A DNA stretch of 64,000 nt from contig NC_135556.1 in NCBI RefSeq assembly GCF_964340395.1, positions 24,942,223 through 25,006,222 on the forward strand, given 5' to 3'. Source of the stretch: Glandiceps talaboti. Taxonomy: Eukaryota; Hemichordata; Enteropneusta; Spengelidae. Shown here piece by piece: positions 13,099 to 25,400 of this stretch (position 1 is its first letter; each line of letters opens with the position of its first letter). The position numbers were made by a program, and so were the translations under genes. Under the pieces are notes generated by a model. The model was given only the letters and a program-made list of their open reading frames with translations. It did no database searches and was not told the DNA's origin.

Positions 13099-13512
13099 AA
13101 CGGGTTCTTTAGCACCTAAATTTTATTATCTGACAGTTTTCACATCAGCCACTTATAAACAATGTACACCGTCGAATAATATTTTCACAATGCATTTTTT
13201 TTGTTACTCTAACTCTCTGATTTATAGTATTTGCAGACATTTTCTTATCACATTTTATAAACTATAGAAGTTATTCTAAATTAAAAAGTATAAATATTAA
13301 TATACTATTTACCATTGCAGAATTTTAGAAGGAAAAAAAATGAAATATGGCGCTTTATCCAAATACCTGCTCCACACGTCAACTGTTAGAATGATAGCGC
13401 TTCCTGTAAATTACAGCCACATTCAAAATAGCGTCGAGGTTTAATGACTAAACATGTTGTAGACTATATCTAACACCCAAACGAGTAAAATCACAGCAAG
13501 TAACTTCCATCC

Positions 13513-13612
13513 TAGATTGTAGATGCGTGGTGTTACTCAGCCCTCATTGGTCTTGCCCCCGTGAAAGTGACTGGCCGATGTGTGTGAGGGTGCCCTGTCA
13601 TGGCATACCCTG
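13513..13612. mobile_element. Approx. 100-bp palindromic element, copy A (diverged)
   Basis: Shares the internal block TGGCCGATGTGTG...AGGG-GCCC-GTCA-GGC-TACC with the copy at 54107-54208. Its left end (TAGATTGTAGATGCGTGG) resembles the left arm of that copy. The ends are still partly inverted to each other but decayed. Confidence 0.5.
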
Positions 13613-13910
13613 GGTTTTGTCCACCCATAAAATTTTACAACTTACTGAAATTTTTTTACCATTTACACCCAGTTTCTTGGCGCTGGTGACTCTGTTGGAT
13701 GTTGCTGTTAATATAAACATATTTGATCACTGAACCCAGCGCTATTCTAAATTTGACTACATTCTATTTGGGGTTCAGGTCTTACAACTGTATAGTTACA
13801 TTATTTACATAGTAGCTTTAGTATAGATTTTGCTCGTCATTTTAAGAACATTTTTGTTACATTTTTAATTGCTATTTAAGCTACCCTCCTTTCACCGTGT
13901 ATTTGTTCTA

Positions 13911-13916
13911 AATAAA
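13911..13916 (+). terminator. Possible poly(A) signal of the EGF/sushi gene
   Basis: AATAAA about 810 bp after the stop codon. A shorter 3' UTR with a variant signal is equally possible. Confidence 0.25.
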
Positions 13917-14140
13917 CAACAACAAAGCCATAATACCATGTCAGTACTCATTTACTCATTTATGTCGTTGGCCATCAACAGATACACGGACGATGGATGG
14001 ATGGATGGATGGGTGGGTGGGTGGGTGGAAACCATTTTAAAAGCATCTTCCGACTTCGGCCATTGGAGCTAAAAACTGCGACTCAGCATGTCAACTTATC
14101 GCTGTCAGAGAAAGATGTTATAAATGTGTATTCGCCATTA

Positions 14141-15265
14141 TTATTTGATTATATCTTTACTACCATAATACACAAACCTGCACATTTCTCCGTATGATGT
14201 GTTCAGGGTCTTGATATTCTCCGAATTGAAGTCAATAGTTTTGTTTTCGTTTTTTGGGAGATCGAAATACCATCGAATCCAGGTATGTATAGTGAAGTGG
14301 TTTCTCCACCACGGAAATTGATTTTCAAAGATGACCTCCGTAGCCATAACGCCAGGTTTGACCAGATGGTCTCTGTCTATGTGGATCAAGTGTGGACACT
14401 GCGCTGCAAGGGTGTTAGGAAATTGAATAGAATCACAATTCCAACAAAATCTGTTGTAAATTTGATAAGCATCGTGGTATAATTTAATGAAAAGCGAGTT
14501 CTTCCGTGCAAGGATGATGCCATTATTTAAGCGAGTTGGGTCTTCTCGTCCAAGCACACTATCGAAGTGACGTAATGGTTCCAAGGAATTGACTACGATG
14601 ACGTCATTGTCCATATACACTCCGCCATATTGCATAAGTACTTGAAGCCTAATGATATCTGATTTATGATATATTTCTGATTTTTTCAAAGAGTTATTAA
14701 ACACAACCGATGGCACTTTCCTCTCTTTCACTGCCAAAACTGGTATGGTATGCTTAGCTTCTTCCCAATACACTCCATTCGGCTCACAGTCTGTGTGGAA
14801 CATAATTTCATCAGCCTTCATTACTCTGTAAGCACTCAGTACCACAATGAGATGATCAAAACGGAACACGTTGCAACCAAACCAAATATAGTGGGCGATG
14901 TTAGGAATGACAGGCTGACTATATTCTCGTGGTCCACTCTGTGCTCTCTTAGAGCCATTCTCACTCTTACATACTATGAACCCACTTTCATCTTTTTCGA
15001 GCATTGTTTGTTTACCTTTGTAAATATATTCTTTCAGGGTCCGTACACAATCAATGGTAATATCGCAAGAATCGTTCCATGTTCTCAACATTTCATATTC
15101 ATTGTTATATGCGTCAATGCTTCTCTGCAGATCATCTAATTCGTGTGCATGCTCAGATTTCCGATGAAAACTCTGCTGCTCAGGAAAAACTTGGACGAAT
15201 CTGAAGACTGTGATCATTATTATAACACCAATGCAAACTACTAGTTTCTTTGAATTATGATACAT
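14141..15265 (-). CDS. Intronless Golgi-type glycosyltransferase (Gly_transf_sug / A4GNT-like)
   Basis: The complete 374-residue frame runs from ATG at 15265 to TAA at 14141. The N-terminus (MYHNSKKLVVCIGVIIMITVF) is a short cytoplasmic tail plus one signal-anchor helix, giving a type II Golgi topology. The core starts near residue 120 with IPNIAHYIWFG. It continues with KSDIIRLQVLMQYGGVYMDN, which contains the DXD nucleotide-sugar site (Y-M-D-N-D), then NNGIILARKNSLF. This order is that of the sugar-binding DXD family that includes alpha-1,4-N-acetylglucosaminyl- and alpha-1,4-galactosyltransferases. The acceptor sugar cannot be told. The whole frame is one exon in a region where neighbours are cut into many exons, so it may be an old retrocopy or from a naturally intronless family. 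Confidence 0.87.
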   Translation of the reverse strand: MYHNSKKLVVCIGVIIMITVFRFVQVFPEQQSFHRKSEHAHELDDLQRSIDAYNNEYEMLRTWNDSCDITIDCVRTLKEYIYKGKQTMLEKDESGFIVCKSENGSKRAQSGPREYSQPVIPNIAHYIWFGCNVFRFDHLIVVLSAYRVMKADEIMFHTDCEPNGVYWEEAKHTIPVLAVKERKVPSVVFNNSLKKSEIYHKSDIIRLQVLMQYGGVYMDNDVIVVNSLEPLRHFDSVLGREDPTRLNNGIILARKNSLFIKLYHDAYQIYNRFCWNCDSIQFPNTLAAQCPHLIHIDRDHLVKPGVMATEVIFENQFPWWRNHFTIHTWIRWYFDLPKNENKTIDFNSENIKTLNTSYGEMCRFVYYGSKDIIK

Positions 15266-15685
15266 GGCGCTTTACTACTCCAAACGTGTCTTGAAATATT
15301 TATACTAATTGCACGAATAGTTGAATTAATCAACGATGTGTGTTAACAGTGTGTACATTGGTATATGAAGTCTGGAAGTTTTCCTCAAAATAACAGTTCA
15401 CCAGTCTACATCGTGTACTGTTTTCATTACTAAAGCCTATAAATAATGCAGAAAAATCAATTAAATCATCGCGTGGCACGTTTCCAGTTGACAAATACTG
15501 TATCATTTACACATGAACGTCAAAAAGTGTTGCGTAGGGGGGGGGGGGTTACACATATGGGACCTACGTTGAAATGTCATATACATCGCCTCTGTCTGTC
15601 TGTCTCTCTCTCTGCCTATCTGTCTCTCTATGTCTCTCTCGGTCTCTGTCTCTCTCTGTCTCTGTCCATCTGTCTGTCTCCCCCT

Positions 15686-15774
<89 letters not shown>

Positions 15775-16570
15775 CTTTGCACATTTGCAAAATTGTTCGC
15801 TTATCATTTACCTACCATATATATATAATTGTGAGGCAGTCGATAACCAAGTCTTATAGTAGTCACTAAGTCAAACTCACACTATTTGCCATTAGTCTCA
15901 GCTCGATGATATCAGACAACATGGACTGAAATACAAAGCAAAATTATGGTAAACAGTTATGCATTTATATGGACACATGCATCTGTGATGTCACAAAGCA
16001 GATGGAATATAAATATATATGAATATATATAAATATATATAAAATTTATTCCACTTATACAATGTTAAGCATGTCACTGCTACACGGTGGTGTTTATCAT
16101 ATTCTAATATCAGGAGTTAATGCGCAAAAATCAATTACAAAGTTTTGCTCACCTGCGAGTTGCGGATGATATTAAGCATAACCATTTAGATTACAATAAC
16201 AATTCAACTGTAAATATGCAGTATAGTAATTGCTAATATACTTATTGGTAGAAGTCGAAAATACATTATTTGGTTATTGTCTGCCAAGCGTGCGTAGTTA
16301 GGCCTACATACAGCTGTGTCGCAATAAGCTCTTTATCAGTACATACTATAAATATATTAGCGAGTTTACCTTTACACGCTCCTAGCAAGCATAACAATTA
16401 TCCAAATGGTTCTGACGTGGATACATCATTTATTCATTGGGTTTTGGAAATATACACACTATGGTTTAAATTTCGAAGAGATCTTCAAACTGAATCATAG
16501 AGGAATTTTTTACTTTGCACTTCAGCATCAACTATTGTATGCTCTTGCATTTCTATACAGAAAAACAAAC
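15266..16570. other. Upstream flank of the glycosyltransferase, no gene seen
   Basis: This is the 5' side of the minus-strand enzyme. It contains a long CT-rich tract (15588-15773) and AT-rich sequence. The open frames here show no recognisable motif or splice-consistent domain. The promoter must lie just above 15265, but I see no convincing core element. Confidence 0.4.
15588..15773. repeat. TCTG/TC tract
   Basis: An imperfect CTGT/CTCT run becomes about 85 bp of pure TC. It lies a few hundred bases upstream of the glycosyltransferase start (on its 5' side). It is a strong polypurine/polypyrimidine tract. Confidence 0.95.
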
Positions 16571-16663
16571 TCCACCATGTTTATTTAAAGGATCACAGTT
16601 TGCAACTTTATAGTTTTTAGCACAACTGAACTATAAGGTTCAGTAGTGCTTATGGAATGATGC

Positions 16664-16674
16664 GGTGTCCGTCC

Positions 16675-16750
<76 letters not shown>

Positions 16751-16819
16751 GACGGTGTTTTTGTCAGTGTCAGTATGTGCATAGAATGTGTGTGTATGTG
16801 TGTGTGTGTGTGTGTATGT

Positions 16820-16871
<52 letters not shown>
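16664..16871. repeat. CTGT and TG microsatellites of a composite element
   Basis: GTCCGTCC leads into about 75 bp of CTGT, then a short unique spacer and about 80 bp of TG/TATG. AAAACCGCTGGGCCGATCG follows at once (about 16888-16907). Confidence 0.92.
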
Positions 16872-16872
<1 letters not shown>

Positions 16873-17206
16873 CAACGTAAAGTGAAAAACCGCTGGGCCG
16901 ATCGTTTTGATATTTGATGGGGATGTGAATTGCTTAAAGTATATGGAATCGTGTCCTGTACGTGACTGGCAATGGGCATTCAGATGTAACATATAAAATG
17001 ACATTATATAACATGCGATGATGTTTGCTATCAAGATTAAACTTCTCTGTGTAAGCTTTACAACATCTATAAATCAATATTAGGACTGTTTAAACTGAAA
17101 ACATAATGGTATTAAGTTATTATTTTTTATGAGAGAGTGTACTAATTTTAGGATCAAAATGATAGATTTTGGATATTTTTCGCTTTTGAAGAATTATTAA
17201 TTAATT

Positions 17207-17382
17207 AAATATTAAAATTTAAATCAAAAATAGAAAACCAAGTACAGACTAAGGTTACTTTGTATTGTGATGTTTACGATTGTTTCGAATGCCCAAATAT
17301 TAAAATTTAAATCAAAAATAGAAAACCAAGTACAGACTAAGGTTACTTTGTATTGTAATGTTTACGATTGTTTCGAATGCCC
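17207..17382. repeat. 88-bp tandem duplication, near-identical
   Basis: Two adjacent 88-bp units, 17207-17294 and 17295-17382, differ at one base by eye (TGTGATG versus TGTAATG). Confidence 0.95.
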
Positions 17383-20300
17383 AAATATTGTATTTTGCCT
17401 AAATTTGAAAATGATGTATTTGGGGTTTGGCTCGATTAGTTCATAGTCAACTACCCCAAGTCCCATTTCCCTGGTATCACATTGTAATTTTGAGTACACT
17501 GTAGCTTACACATTCATATTTCTGGGAAGAAATGAATATTAACTGCTAAATGAACTCACCTCTTCCTATGACGTAGCAACTTGTACAAAACCCCAATGAC
17601 AGTATCACCAACGGATAAACATGGGATTTTCTTTGCTATCAATTAATACTATTTAAGACGAAAAGTAATGTCACGTGATAAACAAACGATATATTCTAGA
17701 GATAAATTCGTCGAACTATAGCTGTCAAAGACAAACATGACATTGTAAATTGACGAGTTTCACCGACTGAGGGCGTCAGTTAATTCAATACCTGTACGCA
17801 AGTGATGCAAGATTGTATAATTCATGTAATAATAATCTCCGGAGTAACCCAAACTTCATCATAACATTTTTCCAGTATCAATTACGAAAGGAACAATACA
17901 ACCATGTATGTTTGTCATCTGTGAACGTTTTGTTAAAAGAAAAGTGTCATTACCGGCACAATTTATGACGTAATACACAATATAATTACTTTACTTCCTG
18001 TGTATGATAAGTGTCTACAGTTATTCCTGTCATAAGACATTCAAATTATTGCCTTGACCGTACTCTATTTTATTATACCTTTAAATACGCACACTTGTTA
18101 TCGATCATGTTATTAGCAAACATAACCCCGTGCGGGATTGTCAACCCCCCGTACATTTTTCTGAATAATTAGTGTATTTATAGATCTCAGGTAAAATGCG
18201 ATTTTCAAGCGGTGATTCACCTCTGGTCGGAAGGTTTCATATGTGTTGCTATAGATTTTCCATTTTTTTGTGTTTAACCTCTTACAAGTTCAGAAATGAA
18301 ACATTCAAACCAAATTTATACACATCAGTTATCAAAGCCAACTAACTGGTGAGCGGTTTCAGAGAAGAAGTAGAAAATACTAAACTTAGTTTTTTTTACC
18401 AACGAAAGTATACCTAAACATTCATCACCAAATGAACTAGAGAATCTTCCAATGAACAAATTTGAATAGCATATATGGTCACATACACTAAATATCAAAG
18501 TAATCTGATAACCAGTTTCAGAAAAGAAGTTGACAATTGAAATAGGTTTAGGACGGATGTGGGACGACGAAGGACATTCTGCCTTCAGCTAGGCAGTCGC
18601 GCGCCGACAGCCGCGAAGCTAACATTGTAAAATATGTAACATATGATATATATGGCTCGTCGTGAGTCATCGATGGCGTTAACTGGGTATGATTAAGCCG
18701 TATTTATTGTATTCTAGAGAAATTCAAAACCTTGCTCTGACGATTGAAGAAATTAGTTTAAGTTTTTTCATTGAAAACAAATCCTGGATAAGTTTCACTT
18801 TTCCCTCTAACATATATTCAGTTTGATCTCGTGCGTCGTGTGACGTAGTTGTGCATTTAAGCTTGTTTTAGACGATTTCTTCATAAAGGTTACAGAAATA
18901 TTGTTGATTGTGACGTCACAATATTAAATTGATTCAGTGAAGGAGCAATGACGTCAATCGTCGTTTTTTCATATATTTTGATTATCATGGCATTGGGTCG
19001 ATGTTCACGGCATGACGTATTACACAAAGCAGAGCTGCATTTTTGTATTATACGTTGAATCATTTTTGATGTATAATTTATTTGATTGGTTGTTTTTTAA
19101 CCGTCTACCCAAGTAGACATGTCACTATACCATCAAGAAACAAAAAAAAACCATTATATTAGATATTCACCCACCATTTTAAGAGGAGCCAAGACACATA
19201 TAAGTTGATATTTGAAACCGTACTTTTTAACTCTAATCTAAGTTTTCACAAGCCATATGCCTACTAAATGTACTCTGCGACATATACTGTTCCCAAATTG
19301 CAATAAGTTTGATTTTCCTCACCTACATCCAAGTTGACATGGTTGATCTTGAAATTAGAATTCTCTCATTTAATTTATATTTTTGTTAAAACTTGAATCG
19401 ATTATTATCATTTGTTTCCATGGCACCCATTCATTGAAGTCAGTAGCCAGATGAGTCAATAAAATCTACATGTCCATCAGTCTAACTTTTCAGGTTTTTT
19501 TTTAGTTTTTTTTTTAAATTTTGATTTGTTTTTTTTTTAGAGGTAGTATATCTGCTCATGATCGACGCTATCAACACCCTCAATTATTTGACGTTCGCGT
19601 GTCCTGTTATTGAAAATGATTCATATTCATAAAAAATACAATAACCGCATATGATTGACGAAGATATCCTCCGATCTATTTACTTATGACTCCGAGCTAT
19701 CTACTTGATCTTTATCAGTGGACGCAATCACAACATTAATTCTTAAAAATACTCAACTCCATACATGATCCCAAGGGACATGTATCAACTTTATCAGTTA
19801 GAAACGTATCAGTCTTAATTACAATAAAACCCGCTATAATACTAGATTTGTATTTCCTCCTTGATAAATGATTTCATGAAGACATTTAACTTTCGTTGCC
19901 AATTGAACATTCATATCAATATTCAAATGTTACATTCTCAGTCGAACTCCGTTATTTCCCCAAAATGGTTTCTTACACTAAAGTATGGCCTGTCAAGAAG
20001 TTAAGACTACATCTACTAGTAGGCTAAGGATCACAGGACAAGTTGCTGGATTGTTTTACTGACACGCACACATTTTGATATTAACTAAGTAAAGTACTTG
20101 TTTATTAACAGCATGATCAAATTCATACTGTGCAAACCGTATGTATATAAATAAGTTGTCTAATCAAACTTATGCCATCATACTTACTTCCATTTGAATT
20201 ACGAGGGAGACTTTATTGGGAAACAAATTGGTTTGTTCAAGTAGCAGTTTGGGTTATATTACATTTATACAACGAGTACGCAAAGGTATATGACAGGCAC

Positions 20301-21227
20301 TAGAATGAGGGTAATAACTCAACTATGCAGAATGAAGAGCTGTCCTTACGAAAACAAACAGAATGTTTCGAATTAGATTCGGGTAATTTTATGGCAGTTA
20401 CAAATGACGCCTTAAGTGGTGAAAATAGTGCTCATTAACACCGCCAATGGTACTAGTGGGATTGGCCGTCTTTATCCATGATAGACCGTATTCTATGTAT
20501 TATTGTTATCGAGCACGTTGCATGTATAGAAGGTTGATCACGATTTTTTAAGGCAGAGCTAGTAGCTAGATACACAAATAACATTATGTCACCACAGAGA
20601 AATCTAATATAACAAAAAAAGAGCAACTTGGGACACTGTCAGTTTTTACTTTAAATTGACAAATCGCATCCTAAATATGCGTTTTTAGATGTTGAGTCAT
20701 ACAGTCTTGTATATATCTACAATATACGTACGAATGAGGCCATTCACCTACGCTTACCTTGTAATAATGGTCGTGAGAAAAACTCAATATGGATTTTGTA
20801 CAACTGATGCGACATGATGCTAATAAACATACATGGATGCTATTTAATGTATTGCCGAAAGTATGAAGAACCCAATTACGACAAATATATGTCTAAGGTT
20901 ACAAGTTTGATCGAAGAATATCTCTAGCAGCATTGATATCCATATTAATGAACACCCCCCCCCCTATAATTAGTCACAGACAAATGGCGGAAAATTGATT
21001 ATTCTGTAGCGCATTGGTTTAACAATGTGTTTTAAACTTTAATAATATACGATGTCTTTGCTATCATTGTGTTTACATTACATCACTGCATTTCAACAAA
21101 ACTTATTTGAATCCTAAATCTTTTCCATTTCAAAACTAAATAAACAGTACACCTCAACCATGGCAACCCGTGAAGTATTGGATTTATTGAGTATTAATAC
21201 TACGAATGTCCCTAACTGCATGGGAAG

Positions 21228-21228
21228 A

Positions 21229-21313
<85 letters not shown>

Positions 21314-21372
21314 CTGATGATGATGATGATGACGACGACGACGACGACGACAACGACGATGATGATGATGAG
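21228..21372. repeat. GAT/GAC trinucleotide array
   Basis: About 145 bp of GAT with a GAC section. All three frames stay open, so the poly-Asp, poly-Met and reverse-strand poly-Ser/His readings have no value as gene evidence. Confidence 0.96.
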
Positions 21373-22380
21373 AGAGAGGCAGGGAGAGCAAGAGAATGAC
21401 TATTGCCATTTCAAAACATTATACGTAGGTAACATTGAAAGGCATAGAGCATTGATAACTCCAAATGCACTGACAATGGCATTAGAACATAACACATATA
21501 GTTCTAAGATAGGAAATAAATCATTACTCAAGAATCGACACAATATTTGATTTTATACTCGCTATGTAACTTTGTGGATAATAGTCTGACTAATATTGGC
21601 AAACATATTACACAGATAAATAAGTAGGCGGCAAAAACTTTACAAACTATCGGCAGACGCCAACTCAATAAAAGACATTCGGTGATTTTGACGACAGTTT
21701 CCTTTGCCGCTTTACACAACTGACATTATGATTTGATGATTGCTGCGGCAATTACATGCTATTCCGAAACACAAATAAGCCGTAAAACGTCAAAAATTCA
21801 CACTCCTGGGAAATAACTGCAAATCATAGTATCGTACTATGAAAGATCACGGGTTTATTGGCAACTATTGTGTCACGGTTGAACAATTCTACCCATTTAC
21901 GTCAAACCAATGTCGAATTATTTTTTCACATTACGTTTTACGCCTTCGGGGGTATATACATGTACGTAGAGATATAAAATGATAGCCACATTCATTGATA
22001 AAAGATTGCACTATTATCTCGTGTTGATTGTCGGTCTTTCATCGTTTGTGAATTGACTCGATTAGATCCCATGTGGTCAAATGTGGCCTACAGGAATTTA
22101 CTATATTCATTTGTCAAGTATTTGCAAGCATAATTATATCAAATATTTTATTTGGATTTTGACTTGCGCTTTGACAAAACCTAGGATAGAACTGATATAT
22201 ATGGTGCCAAGTTATGATTTAGAACAAAATGGCGCCATCGACACAAAAAAATATCGAGGAATATTATATATTAGTTTGAAAGGCTTGTTACTGATAACAA
22301 GACAGGTCTGGACGTACTGTATACGTACAGATGATGTGAATATTTACAGATGACAAGTATAATTGAACCAAAGGGCAAAC

Positions 22381-22407
22381 GACCTGTGACCTGTGACCTA
22401 TGACCTG
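22381..22407. promoter_or_regulatory. Cluster of TGACCT half-sites with 7-bp spacing (DR1-like)
   Basis: GACCTG, TGACCTG, TGACCTA, TGACCTG follow each other at 7-bp steps, the direct-repeat-1 spacing of nuclear receptor half-sites (AGGTCA on the other strand). It lies in a gene-poor stretch. It may equally be a chance 7-bp tandem repeat. Confidence 0.3.
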
Positions 22408-25400
22408 TTTTCGAAGGTGATCATTTTCGTAGAAAGACGCGGGAGCTTTTTCACTTGTCAGTAGCTAGTTTGGGACATTGTTGTGGACTGTTTGGGGGCA
22501 ATTACAGAACAAGGCAGTGCAGTGCAAATTTCCCTCTTCATGCGTTATCAAACCAAATTATAAACTAAAGATTATTTTTAGCTTTTTTGAATCTTGATTC
22601 GAGAGAGATAAGAAGACAAACTTTGTGTATAAGACTATTCACACAATATCAATTTCTACTGTGTTTCGATCACTGTATAATTCCTGTCACGTGATATTTT
22701 AGCATCTACAGAATATGACAAATATGTCGATAAGGTAGAGAAATTTTGATTAGCTCTCATATCCAGAAATAGCATGTCAATCATCGACTCTGAGTGAGCT
22801 CAGATCGAGACCCTTGTATCTGAGACGAACATGTCAAGTGAACCCAATTTTATTATCGATTCTGATCTGATTTTGTTTTTATAATTTGATTTTGATGATG
22901 GAGATAATGTGAGATACGAGACTGGGGCACTATTCATGTTTGTGAACAAGATTTTCAATTGATCTTTTCATTATGTTTGAAAGTTAGAAGTCATTCAGTC
23001 AGTCTGTTGTTAATTCCCTATTTGCAAGGCAACATAGTGATCTCAGCTAGAAATCATTATATTATGAATTACCTTCCCACGAACACATCAATCTTTGTAT
23101 AGGCCATAAAACCCGATCGCTAAATAAAGAGTGTTATGATTATTTCAGTTATCTTTCGTGTCCTGTCATCATTTGTCACATACTGGGTGACATCCATTGC
23201 ACTTTTGAAAAGGTGCATCATTGTATGACCCCCTCCCCCCCCCCCCACACACACACACCCTTCTCCTGTTCTCAAAGAAGTCGACGGGCCACGGAATGAA
23301 TTGAAACCATGGCACGGTCTGTGTGATGGCAAAAAATTGACGGTCGTTCGATGTCGGCTGTGAGGGTGGAAACAATGTTATGGTGAAGATATTGTTGATT
23401 TGTCTGTCAAACATCAAATTGTTGGACCTACTACAAATGCAGCGATTTCACACTTGTGACCCCATGTTAAAGTATATATCAAACACACATTTCAATTAGT
23501 GCTCGGAATTTCCAGGTTATATTATTCAACAGTTTTGACATTGACCATTATGTACATGGAGTGGCTTCACGAATCACTAGAAATCTAACCCTGGTCTAGT
23601 GGTATCAGTTCGTCACAGCTTTGAGGTTGCTAATTATCACACTATCGGAATACTGATGCGCTCACACAATTACAGTGTTGGTATCCCGGCAACAGTGTTA
23701 ATCACGTGACATAGGTAAAAATGAAGTGATGGACGACTTTACCTTCTCTGACACACAGAGATGAAGCCTCAGCAACAACACGTAGTTGGCCAGGTGACTG
23801 CTTGATTACATGCCTTACTAAGTCGTGTGGAAAACGTCAGAACCAGGCTTTACGCCTCAACAACACAACGATGGTCGTATTATCAACTTCTAATTGCTGA
23901 GATTTGATCAATAAGCAACTTCGAGCGACTAGTTTGAATGTAAATACTGGAATTGCTATAGATGTCAATGTATAAGAATGACTTGTCCAGTGCTGAAACG
24001 GTTTCTTAAAACGGTAAGTAATACACTAAGCTTTCCCGTGTACAAGACTCGACAAAAAAGTTGACTTTGCAGTTGGAATGTGTAAAAAATGTAATGAAAT
24101 TATGTCGTCTATAACTCAGAAGACTCTAATCTGTACTTCTTTCTGAACACTTGCATACATAGGACAAACAACTATCATAAAAAATTCAAACCAACGTAAC
24201 GTTGAAGTTACGGTTTTCATACAGCTGTTTCGACAGTGATAGCAGTTTTTACAGTCGAGAGAGTACTCGCTATACCTAATGTATTATCTAAGACATTTAT
24301 ATCTGTTAGTATGTTACTATCAGATTGACTAACGTATCCTACCCCATGAATCTATTCAAAAAATAGAATTTAACCGTTTACGTTTGTCATGATTTAGTCG
24401 TAGAAATCAGACAGTTCACTTCTATCTATGATGACAGGTACAATCTAAGATCAGAATTTTGAACTTACTTTTGAGCTATTTTTGACTCATTCCATTGAAG
24501 TTTGGAAAATGCTAGATACTAACAAGAGTGTAGATAGCTGTTGTCTTCATGTATGGACTCATCACATCATTGGCCTTTGCAACTTAGAGATTGCGAAGAA
24601 AAGACAACTATTACTTTAAATACAAATATATGGTATATTGATGGAAGTGGGATGTTCACGCAAATTTCTAATAACTAATAGTAAATAGACCTATTACGTA
24701 CAAATTTCTAAACCAGTCGAGCGTAAGGTTTGGTATACACATATAGTGCCAAATCTCAACATTCCATTAATTGGTCTCCCCGCAGATTGTTTTTCTTCTT
24801 TTTTTTATCTTTTTTTTCCAGTATTTTGACAAACTAATCGAGATTTGATCACTACCTGACCATGTTACATGTTTATAAGTAATAGCGTAACTGAATTTAA
24901 ACATCTGAAAATTGATTTTTAAATTGAGTCCAATTGGTCAATCAATCCAGGCAAATGAAATATTAACAATTTAAAACTCCTGTAGCAGTGTGAGTTTCTT
25001 TCGAGAATCAAATCAACTTCAGCAAGTTTCAAGTAGTAGACCATACGAATTTTGTACTGGAAATATTTGTGATATAATTTTGACAGATTTGTAGCAATGG
25101 ATGATCAAGGAGAAATACTTTATTGAATTAAATAGCCTCAGGACGAATCTAAAAAGTCTGCATCATTAGTGAGTATGTAAAATTGTATTCTGAATTAATA
25201 TGGCAGATTTTGTATGTTGTGATTGTGTATTTTCATCTAAAGACATTTAGTAGTAAATTGCCTCATGATTTTTACACCGGATATTCTGACTTTAGGGTCC
25301 AACAGTCCCTTTAATAATGTGAATTAGTTGACTCGATTTGAAGTTACATGTTTCAGACTTAATTCAACATTTTTATTGGATGACTTTAATGCACAGTTTT

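Larger units (their letters stand above)
13099..14140. other. 3' flank of the EGF/sushi gene and intergenic spacer
   Basis: No coding signal is visible. It holds a small palindromic element at about 13513-13612, a possible poly(A) signal AATAAA at 13911-13916, and a short GATG/GGTG repeat at about 13992-14027. The 3' ends of the plus-strand gene and the minus-strand glycosyltransferase meet here. Confidence 0.5.

Noticed and set aside
21114-21550. Poly-Asp, poly-Met, poly-Ser and poly-His frames
   Set aside because: Trinucleotide GAT array read in different frames; flanking sequence has no coding features. The same holds at 56268-56627.
23588-23640. CCTGGTCTAGTGGTATCAGT, looks like the 5' part of a tRNA-Glu
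   Set aside because: Only the A-box part fits; no anticodon arm, B-box or acceptor pairing follows. At most a decayed SINE head.
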